A DNA stretch of 25,676 nt from Larix sibirica (taxonomy: Eukaryota > Streptophyta > Pinopsida > Pinales > Pinaceae). The notes under the pieces were generated by a model. It saw only the letters and a program-made list of their open reading frames with translations, ran no database searches and had not been told where the DNA came from. This document shows, piece after piece, positions 1 to 9,552 of the stretch (within the stretch, counting starts at the first letter, position 1; every line of letters begins with the position of its first letter). Position numbers and translations under genes: made by a program. Where the stretch lies: contig NWUY0300009587.1 in assembly GCA_004151065.3 (NCBI GenBank), positions 14,307-39,982 on the forward strand, read 5' to 3'.

Positions 1-2002
1 TATATAAAAATAGATTTGTGTAGTTTTAAGTTTTATTTTTAAAGTTTTCAATGAAAAATGAATAAGATATTAAAATTTGGAATGATAATGTATAATTTTA
101 TTTATTTTTAAATTAAAATTGTATGTTTTTTGTATTTATAAGATGTCTACTCCTGTATTTTAGTCGTGCTTTTTTTATTACTTATTTTTTCTGTATTGTA
201 TCCAAATCATTTTCAAATATGTACTCGAATCTTGCTACTATGGTCCAAACCATCCTTTTTATCAGGTTAACTTCTCTCTATACCATATTTTATTTAGTTT
301 TCATCTATTTAAAGGCCTATTATTTTTATACATGAACTTAATCAACTTTCTTTTTCTTATAATCACTTCAATGCATAGGATTGAATTTGTTGTTATCAGG
401 CTCATAATCTTGGATCCGGCTTAGGAAACAAATCAGTAAGTTATTTTTTTGGTTGAGTTTTGCTTAGTCTAAAATTCAATTCTTAAGGGATTTTATATAA
501 TTTATATATGCATTTAGTTAGTATTTAATCAAGGGTTTAAACCCACAGATTATCTAGCCATACCAGTGAAGGCCATGACTATGTTCTGATGGTTAAAACT
601 TATTTCTTTTAATTTTGAATAGGGGTTATTGTTTATTATTTTACAGAACAAAACCTCAATGTAATTTTCATTCACTAGGCTTCTTGTTATATTATTTACA
701 TATTTTTTGGGTTGCTTGGTTACCCTCATAGGAGGGTGCCTCGATCAATGAGGAATCCAATAACAAGTAGGGTCCACATCCTAGCCTCCAAAGCCTCTTT
801 TAGGGTAGTGCTCCAACAAATAAGCATGATAATAGGTGTAAGGAATCCTGTAAAGGCTAGCAATCCATCATAAACAAGCTATGAATGAGTCGAATGACCC
901 TTCAAGGCTGAATATTGTGGCAAGATAGGGCATAAAAAGATGACTGGGCTGTTCCAAGGGTGAATGCCCTCATCAACATGAGCTGTAGAGGATAAACACT
1001 ACCATAGTTGATGGCATGGAAAGATGCCTGTGACTCCTCAATATGGACGCTACAAGCAAAAAGTGCAAATAACCCCTCAACGGTCTTTTGAAAAGGCTAA
1101 AAAATGCACATTATAACTCATCACTCAAGGCTGCTACTGGTAATATTTCCTCAATACGTATGCCCTTCCACATGCAAAACTGATATAAAAATGGCAGTTT
1201 TTATCTCCATAGACTACAATGCGTTCTTGCTACAGTTTCATCTTTGTGGAGGTTCTGATCACTGTGCTGCCATCAAAATGTTGATCTGTAGATTGCTATG
1301 TTTGTTGCCATTGTCGGAGCCTCATAGCCATTTCTCTCTGTGATTAACGTACAGGAACTGACATATGAAACGCCAGCCTTCAAGACATATTTGTATTCTA
1401 GAGGAAGAGGTCTTAACACAATTGAGTCATTTCTATGACCACACTGCTATAGTTGTTTCTGTGTGGTTGCCAATTCATCAACACTTTGCTTGTTAGATGG
1501 TTAAAAGATTTATGGAATCTTCCCATTCTGTTGACTCTCAAAATTGGGGTCTACCTACCTCAAGGGGTGCCTATGAGATCTAGAAATATGGTTGGCCATT
1601 CTAGCTCCATGAAAATGTTTTTCCTGTGCTAATATTTCCCTGTTTCAGAGTCATTGGAGCTATATTGGCTAAATATGGACTAAGGTATATGCAATTTGAT
1701 ACTTACTTATCTGCTTATCTGCTAGAATTGAAGGGTCTCTTTCCAGGAGTAAAATGTATGGAGTGTCCTGTAAGTCCACTGAATTTTTCAGCCGGCAGTT
1801 AATGATTGCTGGAGACAGTGTTTAGTATTTGAATCTACCACATTCACACAGTCCTGAATACCAGTCTAATGGTGCATTTCAGATGTGACATCATGAGCGT
1901 AATGAGGTTGAAATATGAAACTTGTAGCAGCAATTATCAAGGGGTACTAAAAGATTGGTGAGTTTCCCCCTTGCCCTTCTTGCGTTGTAGGGAAACAACA
2001 TT
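1..2002. other. AT-rich flank without a supportable gene
   Basis: No reading frame here is long or protein-like enough to call. The open stretches at 123-335 and 1104-1343 (plus) have compositions expected by chance and match no family I recognise. Two pieces look like spliced exons (400-435, with a good GTAAGT-type donor at 436, and 549-591), but their open frames are not phase-compatible. A CGKIGH peptide around 914-931 recalls a gag zinc knuckle but lacks two of the ligands. It may be old intron or transposon-derived DNA. Confidence 0.5.
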
Positions 2003-2439
2003 ATAGCTATCCGTACATTTACTTCTATTTGAGCTATAGCTATTCTATTCAATGGGAAATAAGTAAACTCTGTATGCCTGTATAATTGTTGTTGTAACTT
2101 ACAATACCTATCTTGCTCCTCTTGTTTGTAATTTTACCTTTTTATTACAGTAGGAGTATTTTTCTTTGGGCTATTATACTTTTGTAATGAATTTAAGTTG
2201 ATTTGTGAATAATATGTTACAGATAGCTATCCGTACATTTAATTATCTTTCAGTTATAGCTATTCTATTCAATGGGAAATAAGTAAACTCTGTATGCCTG
2301 TATAGTTGTTGTTGTAACTTACAATACCTATCTTGCCCCTCTTGTTTGTAATTTTACCTTTTTACGGTAGGAGTATTTTTCTTTGGGCTATTATACTTTT
2401 GTAATGAATTTAAGTTGATTTGTGACTAATATGTTACAG
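2003..2439. repeat. Imperfect tandem duplication, about 220-bp unit, two copies
   Basis: Both units start ATAGCTATCCGTACATTT (2003 and 2223) and end in ATATGTTACAG (2222 and 2439). Unit 1 is 220 bp and unit 2 is 217 bp. The length difference comes from a 3-bp indel after a run of T (TTTTTATTACAGTAGG against TTTTTACGGTAGG). There are scattered substitutions, concentrated in the first 50 bases. The start of copy B of the large duplication (9553) corresponds to base 2271 inside unit 2, a place where an assembler could easily break. No coding content was seen. Confidence 0.9.
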
Positions 2440-4744
2440 TTATTTTATGTGATTTTGACTTAAATAAGAATTGTCATAGTGGTCGAGCCCAATATATTAC
2501 TGAACTATCTTATTTTGACTTAGACCTTTCAAGGTATTTTTTTTATTGAAGTAAGAATATAGAAATGCTACATTAACATCTAGCTAATTTAGTTGATATA
2601 ATTATGTCCATTATTGGATTTAAATTCGTGGATTCTTGTAGTCAAGGTTAAATAGATTCCTTTTCCTTTAAAAAAAAAAACTATACTCAAATTAACTCCT
2701 CAAATGCATGTTCCGGGTAGTAGAGCCAGTTTTTTCTCATATGATTTTTCCCTTTTCCCTTTTCCAGACAATATACATGATTGAATTAATCTCAGGGTCG
2801 ACTTCTTCTGTATATAAATATAGTATGCTATTATTTTTACTAAGATAAACTTTGTTTAATTCTTAACTTCTTTGTCTTTTCCAGTTATTTTATAATAAAT
2901 CTTCTATTTAGTTTTATTTTATAATAAATCTTCTATTTAGTTTGCTAATATAATTATGTTAGTATGGGATGATTTGGTTATATGTGACTAGAATTCTAAT
3001 TGCATTCTATCATAAATACTCTTAAAATAATTTATTTTCATTTACTAAATTCCTATATAATTAAGATATAATACTTATAAGCACTTAACTTTAGAAGGTC
3101 AAAGTATTTCGTTTCCATTTCACAACAAAGTTTTTCCAGGTAAACAGGTAAACAATATTAAAGATAGTGAGATCATTCAAACACAAATAGAAGAGGTAAT
3201 TATAGGATCTATACTTAATTATCCAACTGTTTAAATATACAAAATTATAATGTAATACAATTACAGTAGTTTCAGAGAAAACTATCTCTATCTCTGACCC
3301 ATTGTAAATAGAACTAGAAGATTTCAGATATAACTCTTAACCCATTTAGAATAGAAACACAAAAGCCTTCATTATTTAACAATACTTAGAATAAGAGATT
3401 TCTCAAACTAAAAGAGTAGATACAATTTTTTGTAGACAGGAGTACATGAAGATGAACTTACTAATAGAGAGAGTTTTACTACAATGGGAAGATATCCCTA
3501 TAGCATCAATGCCAAAGCTAATGATGTCTTATCTCCTTAGATATAGAGTGCAATGATACTAGATAATAGATATGGAAATTTTCAAAGGGAGCATCGCTTT
3601 TAGACTTTTGTTGTAACCTAAGTCAAAAGACCATTTCATCATGAAATGCCCTATCTAGTATGGAATTATTGATCATTATCATAGTTTGTTTAGAGATTCT
3701 CATGTTTCCTTAGGATTTTTGCATAATAAAATGACCAAAGATGTGTTTCCCTTCTCCTTGGGATTCATTACCTTTGGAAGGAGATAATGAGATAGATCTT
3801 CCCACATTGGTAATTTGAGTTTCATTGCCTTTTTTCAACCTTTAGATGGTTCTGGTCACAAGAGACATTATGAAAAAAAATTTAATTTCTAGGCCACTCA
3901 TGCAACGCGGATTTCAAAACACACAACTGGTAAACCACAATAATAATATTTTCCCACTTTCAATCTTAGATGTTATGAAAACTGCCAGTTGATAACATTG
4001 TTGGTTCTTGGCGTCTCCCTTGTTCCCTTCAGATCCTTACCCATTTTTTTGGACTTCTTAGTGTTCAACTTCGGATAAGCTAGATCAAGGGTTGTGGCCC
4101 GTGTGAAATTATACATATAATTCCATACAAAAATGAAAAAACTTATACTGGGATATGGCGCTGTCTCATACTCTTCCTATCATAAGTAAGTGCATGTTGC
4201 CATTGTGTTTTGTTGTCCAAACAGGTTTGAGAATAGGTATTGTGACAATTATATGGCATCCTCTTACCTTTTTGTCATCATAAAATAAATCCAACCCTAA
4301 AAATAGGTAATAAACATGTAGCAACTACCTCAATTTCCACACCTTCCCTTTCTAGACTGCAATCTGTTAGAAATTAAGATGTTTATAAGTATTAAAAAGT
4401 GAAATTATTCTCAAAATTTCCTTCTACTATTGCCTGCTACTATAACTCCTCTACTGCTTAATATCTCTACAAGGTAATTCACAAACGAAACACCTTCGTC
4501 AACTGCCTGTGACTCTTTAAATTAGCCCAGAGTAAGCCCCTTTTCTACATGAGAAACCTACATGATTATTTGATTTCTTGTTTCTTCTTATTTCTAAAAT
4601 AGGTAAAGGCACCCTCTATTTCCGTGTATATCCTTTACTACTGCTAACAATCTATAGGAAAGGGTTCTAAATATAGAAACTACTATAGGAAAAGTGCTTT
4701 GTAGGCTGCTGGAAATATGCTATAGAAATGTTCCAATAGGACCC
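2440..4744. other. Non-coding AT-rich stretch (also at 9722-12026)
   Basis: I see no protein-like frame, RNA gene or transposon end here. The only structure is a 29-bp tandem pair near 2885. The copy at 9722-12026 is the same apart from one base (A3276/G10558). Confidence 0.5.
2885..2942. repeat. 29-bp tandem duplication, two units
   Basis: TTATTTTATAATAAATCTTC starts at 2885 and again at 2914, each followed by TATTTAGTT, giving two adjacent 29-bp units with no mismatch seen. It is the kind of duplication left by replication slippage. It recurs at 10167-10224. Confidence 0.85.
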
Positions 4745-4830
4745 AATATATAATTATAGAGCACTCATTCATTCACCAGGATGCAACAATATATAATTAT
4801 AGAGCACTCATTCATTCACCAGGATGCAAC
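4745..4830. repeat. 43-bp perfect tandem duplication, two units
   Basis: The unit starts AATATATAATTATAGAGCAC and ends CACCAGGATGCAAC. It is found at 4745-4787 and 4788-4830 with no mismatch, so it is recent compared with the surrounding decay. It recurs at 12027-12112. Confidence 0.9.
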
Positions 4831-5940
4831 AATACTATAGATCAGATTAACCCTAATAAGTTTTCTCATTAATGAACTCACTGGTCAGTATACCCATTTG
4901 GTTACGTTAGTTCTTTGGTGACGCCTTATAGTGATATTTCCCAAGTTGATTATGGAGCATCCGGTCAAGTTAAGAAATGAGATCATTCTACTCCCGCTAA
5001 AAGACATGTTATATCTTACTACTTTACAGCCTTGACCTCTCATGGCAATTAGGAATAGGTGCATATGAACCCCCTTGATGGTTGCATGAATAACCAAGGA
5101 ATTACTGCCTAAGAAGACACTTGTGTCTGAGTTGCACTATGCCCAAAATGACTAAACCTGTAGCTTATATTGGAACAGAGGTGAAAACTAAGAATCATAA
5201 TCTCCTAAAATCAGTGCTATTTTAGGCTAGTTGGTTCCTAGAAACTAAAGCCTAACATCTTTGGAAAAAGGATTATTTAAGTAATTTGTTCACTCTTTCA
5301 TAGTTCCCCTATTTGTTTTCCACCTATCTCCTAAATTTTTGAACTTTGTCGATGCTCCTCTTCGTTGTTGCAAGGACTAATTACCCTTTCCAATGCATTG
5401 TCAGGTTGTCCAACATTATCTTCATGTTTAGTTCTATATCTTTTTATTTTTGTAGCCAACCAAAATTTCATCGTTATGCTCAAGAGAATGATTCAGATAG
5501 TTAAATCTATCTAAAGGGGAAGATAAAAGAAAGAGAAGCTAAGAAACACAAAAATACTAATACTTGAAACAAAATTAGTAAGAAAAAGGTATGATTAAAA
5601 TTCAACATGCATATACTTGTGATTAAATGTAAACTAATATCATGATTAATTAGCCCCTATTCTCTTTTGTGCTTTAATCAAACTAATTAAATTATTGCAG
5701 CAAATGAAATGGAAAGGAGTAAGAAGAGGAATGTAATATAGATCAACTTGAGATAGGACAACTTTCTATGTTAACTAGTTTATTTGGCTTGATTGGGATA
5801 GATGTTCAACTCTCAAGCATAACATGTGACTTGCTTTTCCAAAATTTATAAGCATATTTGGGAGTCAAAGAATATATAGAATCACCTTGGCTAATTATCT
5901 TCTGCATCAAAACAAGTCTTCTACATTTGATTGTATGGGT
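4831..5940. other. Non-coding stretch (also at 12113-13222)
   Basis: A 70-codon open frame on the minus strand (4885-5097) has no recognisable domain, and the plus strand there has interrupted frames. A CACTATGCCC string at 5135 was considered as the left end of the CACTA-like element, but the flanking bases do not confirm it. Nothing else could be supported. Confidence 0.4.
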
Positions 5941-6023
5941 TAACAATTCCTATTGGCATTTTATTGGTTGTAGGTTGGTGGTTTAACAATTCGTATTGGC
6001 ATTTTATTGGTTGCAGGTTGTTG
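5941..6023. repeat. Diverged 43-bp tandem duplication next to a splice-acceptor-like site
   Basis: TAACAATTCCTATTGGCATT at 5941 is repeated as TAACAATTCGTATTGGCATT at 5984, and both continue TTATTGGTTG(T/C)AGGTTG. The offset is 43 bp with a few substitutions. Each unit ends in an acceptor-like YAG (TTGTAG, TTGCAG). The second unit directly precedes a short protein-like reading frame. It recurs at 13223-13305. Confidence 0.8.
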
Positions 6024-6076
6024 GCCTTGAGAAGCGTACATTAGATAGCTTATATGAAGAGGTGATGACAATGTGA
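6017..6076 (+). other. Possible terminal exon or gene fragment, 19 codons
   Basis: Directly after a TTGCAG acceptor-like site (6011-6016) the sequence reads VVGLEKRTLDSLYEEVMTM and then TGA. The peptide has a normal amino-acid mix, unlike the AT-biased surroundings. The following 180 bases also stay open in another frame (6073-6255, ending in FRKSI), so a frameshift in a longer exon is possible. I do not recognise the protein. It could be the 3' end of a host gene whose other exons lie outside the window, a captured gene fragment, or chance. A second copy sits at 13299-13358. Confidence 0.2.
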
Positions 6077-6596
6077 CGGCAAGGCAGGTATCTAGCAACC
6101 ATATGGGTCAAGTGGTACCAAATTCCTTCAAGGATTCTCCAATGATGCAACTAGGACACGACTCATTTATGCGTCACAAAACATTCCTTCAATGGATCCA
6201 TGGCTTGGATGATGGGGCAGCAAGTTTCTGCCAACTATTTCGTAAATCCATATAAAACTGGATATATGGATATCCTTATGTTGTAGTGACTCCTTTGTGT
6301 TGTAAGATCAGTGGGTTCATTGCATTGTAAGATCATTGGATGTGAAATAGATTAGCATTGTAAGAAGATGGAGACCAATTAATTTAATTTGGGGCCCTCT
6401 TGGGAAGGAATTAGGAAATCCATTTAAAATAAGTTCATTGTTGTTCTATGGCTTTGTATCTATATTATGTCAATTGAGACTTATATGTTGTATTGCCATA
6501 ACTAATAATGCTCCCGAAGAGTGTTTGTAAATGACATCTGAAAATTTTATTCTTGAGAATAACATTTTTTAAAGCAGTTCTATTTTTCTTTTATTA
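6077..6596. other. Possible 3' untranslated or non-coding stretch (also at 13359-13878)
   Basis: Apart from the open frame to 6255 nothing coding is visible. The phrase ATTGTAAGATCA/ATTGTAAGA recurs at short intervals between about 6300 and 6370. This is compatible with a 3' UTR of the exon candidate upstream, but nothing proves it. Confidence 0.25.
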
Positions 6597-6706
6597 ATGT
6601 TTTTTTTAAAGCCAGTACCCACGGGGATTTGAACTTGTGACCTTCCATTTACAACTTCTCATCTCATTTATTCATAAGCAATTGCTCTACATTGCATGGG
6701 CATTTT
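6597..6706 (-). repeat. tRNA-related SINE-like relic
   Basis: Read on the minus strand, the segment has a D-arm-like TGTAGAGCAATTG (near 6679-6691), then a good internal Pol III B-box-like GTTCAAATCCC (6634-6624) preceded by GGTCACAA, then CCGTGGGTACTGGC and a short A-rich tail (6608-6601). This order is that of a tRNA-derived SINE. The spacing between the two boxes is about 20 bases longer than in a tRNA and no clover-leaf forms, so it is not a functional tRNA. It recurs at 13879-13988 with one base changed (T6671/C13953). Confidence 0.4.
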
Positions 6707-6884
6707 ATTTTAATAACATTATTTTCAAACTAAAATTACTTTGAGTTATGTAAGTAAAATGCTTGTTTATCTCAAAGTATGTAGAAGAGTATTTTCCATG
6801 ATCATAGAAATAAGAATATTGCATAGTTTTGAATGAGTAAAAATATGTATTTAATGTATACCAAAAATGTATAAATATAAACCT

Positions 6885-7400
6885 TAGTCACAATCTTTTC
6901 ATTAGTGATAATATTTTTTGTTGCAGTAATAGTTATAATAAAGAAAAAACCTTTAAACATTTAAGACTAACAAAAACAATTAAACACATTAGTCACATGT
7001 TTTAGTTATTTTTGGCTAGTCATAAAAATTTCAGTCGCAATGTTACTTGTAATAAAGAGAACTTTTAAGACTACCAACAAATATTAAAAACATTAGTCAC
7101 ACTTTTCAGTGCTATTTCTATTTTGCTAGTCATAAAATTTTTAGTCGCAACATTACTTGTACTAAATAGAACTTTTAAGACCAACAAAAACGATTATAAA
7201 CAATAGTCACACTTTTTAGTTTTTTTTTGCTCGTCATAAATTTTTTAGTCGTAACGTTAGTTGTAATAAAATAGAAATTTTAAGACCAACAAAAACGATT
7301 AAAAATATTAGTCACACTTTTCAATGTTTTGTTGCTAGTCATAAATTTTTTAATGACTACACTAGTCGTAATACACACAAGTCATAATTTCAAATAAAAC
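6885..7400. repeat. Tandem array, about 105-bp unit, five copies
   Basis: Units start at TAGTCACA in 6885, 6990, 7094, 7204 and 7309, so the first four are 105, 104, 110 and 105 bp long and the fifth is partial. Each unit carries TTGCTAGTCATAAA, TTTTTAGTCGCAAC, TTGTAATAAA, TTTTAAGACCAACAAAAAC in that order, with point changes. The first unit is the most diverged. Such short TAGTC/GACTA-rich arrays are typical subterminal repeats of CACTA (En/Spm) transposons, which bind the transposase. They recur at 14167-14682. Confidence 0.85.
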
Positions 7401-7516
7401 AACTAAAGAAAAGTACGACTGAAAATAAAAGACCGGTGCTCATATCTTAAAAAATAGTCATTTGTGATTAGATTTGAGTCATTTTTTAGTAATAAAACAC
7501 ACTTTATGTACTAGTG
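6885..7516 (-). mobile_element. CACTA-like DNA transposon end, partial or non-autonomous
   Basis: The sequence ends in TACTAGTG at 7509-7516. On the minus strand it therefore opens CACTAGTACATAAAGTGTG, a CACTA-type terminus, followed by the GACTA-rich tandem array. Immediately beyond 7516 the LINE ORF1 reading frame starts, so the end sits exactly at a junction between unrelated sequences, as expected for an insertion. I could not find a matching left terminus or a 3-bp target duplication, so the left limit is arbitrary. No transposase is visible. The same end is at 14798 in copy B. Confidence 0.5.
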
Positions 7517-8790
7517 TTTGGATCTCATGATTTGTTATGTCCATTTCCTTTTCTTCATCCCTGTTGTTTTGGTCCTCTACTTCTTCCATGATTTTATCTT
7601 CCTTAGGATCTATCTTTCTGTTCTTAGGTTGGTCTGAATCGTTGCTTTCTTGATTTGCTTTGTCCTATTGGGTTTTTTTTGTTGCTTCTTCATCAAGCTC
7701 CATTTCTTCTGTCTCCATAATAGCAAATTGATTGGTGTTGTTTAAACCCTTGGATGGGATATTGGTTTTCCCAGGGGCTTTTCCCTTGGATCTACGAGTT
7801 ACTAAGGTGAAGTTTGATGGATCAGGTTGGGAGGGAGGAGAAGGTGGGGGTGAAGGGATTTGAACTTCCGGGCAGTCTTTGTACAAATTCCCATATTCAT
7901 GGCACTTACGACATCGAAAGGGGATGTGTTCATAGTCTAGGGTTTGGATCCATTCTCTGTCTTGGAAGTTCAGGCATATGGATTCCGTAGCGGTTTAGAT
8001 ACATTCATATGAACACATATTCGAGCAAAGGATGTGTACCTACCTCTTTTGGTTATCTCAGAGCTTCTAATGTAGGTTCCTATGCTATTAGAAATGCCTG
8101 CTAGGATTTCTTCCTCCCAATATTCCTGTGGTAGTGAATACATTCTGACCCAAACTGGGACTTCTGTGAAGTCTTCCCGATCTGGGTTGTAATTTTCTTT
8201 CCAATAGCGCATGAATAGCCCTGCACTGTTAAAGAAGTGGGGACCTTGTTCAACAATCCTTTCCCGTTCTCTGGGTTCTGAGAATATTACAGTGAAAAAC
8301 CCATTTGATCCCAGCTTCACATCAAACCCTCCTTGGGGTTTCCATTTGTGGTTAATCCAGCCCTGAAGGGCCCTTTCTGTCGGCCAAAAACCCATAAAAT
8401 TGCAAATCATGCGTGATATCGCATATATTGCCTATATTCAATGACTTTATTTAAAGTTACTTCCAAAGTGGGAATCTCACTGGTTTTTGGGAAACATTTA
8501 TCTTTTGGGCATCGCTTGAGTGTTTGTTAGGGGTGCTTGTCCACCGCTGCTTCGCTTATCTGTCGAAATCCCGATTTGATGTTGGAGGATCTCCTTGGAT
8601 TTCAACACGGGGTTTGCATCTGGTGTGCGATCTGCTGCCGTAGCGATATTGTGAACAATGTTGCGGTAGGAGGGGCCTCTTCCCCCCTGGGTTGTTTGGC
8701 CATCAGGCTCTCTCAATCGCGAACCAGATTGGAGAAAACCTTGATTTTTGTTGCAAACCCTAGTTTCAGACAATACTCAAACAACCATGA
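7517..8790 (-). pseudogene. LINE (plant L1-type) ORF1 relic, DUF4283 and zinc knuckle
   Basis: Plant L1-type LINEs code in ORF1 for a nucleic-acid-binding protein. Here the minus strand gives an N-terminal basic and Gly/Gln-rich part (8773-8498, opening on TTG with no usable ATG), a DUF4283-like domain (8410-7970, with GFWPTERALQGWI, GFFTVIF, VWVRMYSLPQEYW), then after a 1-nt frameshift a zinc knuckle CRKCHEYGNLYKDC (7913-7872), then a Pro/Ser-rich and acidic tail. In the knuckle the expected His is Asn, so metal binding is probably lost. There are frameshifts at about 8500-8410 and 7980 and a stop at 7665. No ORF2 (endonuclease/RT) follows: the CACTA-like end interrupts at 7516. The upper limit, where gypsy gag begins, is uncertain by about 20 bases. 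Confidence 0.8.
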
Positions 8791-8798
8791 AACAAGTG

Positions 8799-8812
8799 TA
8801 ATATATATATAT
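8799..8812. repeat. (TA)n microsatellite
   Basis: An alternating TATATATATATATA tract lies exactly between the LINE relic and the gypsy gag relic, and marks the approximate junction. It recurs at 16081-16094. Confidence 0.7.
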
Positions 8813-9551
8813 AGCATTGGAAATTTCCTTACACACTCGTGAAACTCTTCTTAAATACATTGGTGGTTTGCATTCTTATCTTTGTCATACTATTTTGTTG
8901 TTTAACCCCACTAACATTGACAAAATGTCACTACAAGCTACTCATTTGGAAGCTAACAAATGTAAACAAAGTATGGAGCATGCATATAAGAATCCATCAA
9001 AGTTCAAGAGCAGTTGAAAGGTAAAGGGAAGGGTAAGAAGACTAGTGCAATGAAGAAAGAGGCAGAAAGGCATGCATGTCCTCACTGTGGTAATAAGGGG
9101 CATGAAGAGGAAAAATGTTGGAAATTGCATCCAGATTTACTACCAAAGAAGTTTCAAAACAAGGGGAAGCGGAAGATTGTTGCTATAGTGCAACATGGCC
9201 TTGGTTCTAATACAGGACATGAGACGAAGATCACTGCAATGGGAAGTAAAGGTATATCATCTTCTATTTCTATTGTTCAATCCTCCAAATTTGAGAATGA
9301 TGATAAAAAGAGAAATGAGCTCTTTCATATCGGAGTTATAGTTAAACATATGAAGGTAGATACTTTTTTTGATAGTGGGTCTCAAGTTAATTTGATTTCT
9401 GAATCTATTATTAATTGGGATTAAATACCAAACCTCACATAAAAACTTACCCTTTGGGTTGGGTACAAAAAGACACACAATTGCAAGCTACAAGACAATG
9501 TAAACTTAAGTTTGCAATTTCGTCCAAGTTTACTGATGAGGTTACATTAGA
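8813..9551 (+). pseudogene. Ty3/gypsy gag-protease fragment, copy A, cut at the N
   Basis: The content is identical to the start of the element described from 16095: gag C-terminus (8817-9017), a frameshift, then a basic stretch, CCHC zinc knuckle (CPHCGNKGHEEEKC, 9077-9118) and aspartic protease motif DSGS (9371-9382), then the protease-RT linker from 9415. The sequence stops mid-codon at 9551 at the single N. What follows (9553 onward) is not gypsy sequence. The truncation is therefore an effect of the joint and should not be read as an old deletion. Confidence 0.85.
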
Positions 9552-9552
9552 N
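9552..9552. other. Single ambiguous base N, contig joint
   Basis: It is the only N in the window and lies exactly between the two copies of the 7,281-bp repeat. One N of no measured size at a duplication border points to a scaffold join. Confidence 0.95.

Larger units (their letters stand above)
2271..9551. repeat. 7.28-kb direct repeat, copy A
   Basis: This segment is repeated at 9553-16833 with a constant offset of 7282, so there is no net indel. By eye I found only three differences: A3276/G10558, T6671/C13953 and T8652/C15934. Homopolymer runs that I checked (11 A near 2670, 8 A near 3873, 9 T near 7220) have equal lengths in both copies. The repeat covers unrelated material (non-coding DNA, CACTA-like array, LINE, half a gypsy element), so it is not itself a transposon. 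Its right edge falls in the middle of the gypsy protease-RT linker. Confidence 0.95.

Noticed and set aside
123-335. 70-codon open frame, plus strand
   Set aside because: Phe/Tyr/Leu-rich composition as expected for translated AT-rich DNA; no motif or context.
400-591. Two exon-like pieces (400-435 with a GTAAGT-type donor, 549-591 after CCCACAG)
   Set aside because: The only open frame of the first piece is phase 0, while the second is open only in another phase (phase 0 gives a stop at once). They cannot be joined, so no gene is called.
905-950. CGKIGH peptide resembling a gag zinc knuckle
   Set aside because: Of CCHC only the second Cys and the His are present. Flanking frames are full of stops and have no gag-like context.
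4885-5097. 70-codon open frame, minus strand (also 12167-12379)
   Set aside because: No recognisable domain, no related neighbouring frame, and its second occurrence is only the large duplication.
5135-5145. CACTATGCCC as left end of the CACTA-like element
   Set aside because: It matches the right terminus only in the first five bases and a few scattered ones. The 3-bp flanks (TTG and TTT) do not match, and the sequence to its left is not LINE.
8498-8773. A proper start for the LINE ORF1 at 8773
   Set aside because: The frame opens on TTG. The upstream ATG in the same frame is followed by an in-frame TGA, so no usable start codon is visible.
8537-8842. 101-codon open frame, plus strand, opposite the LINE ORF1
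   Set aside because: It is the antisense shadow of the LINE ORF1 N-terminal part and has no domain of its own.
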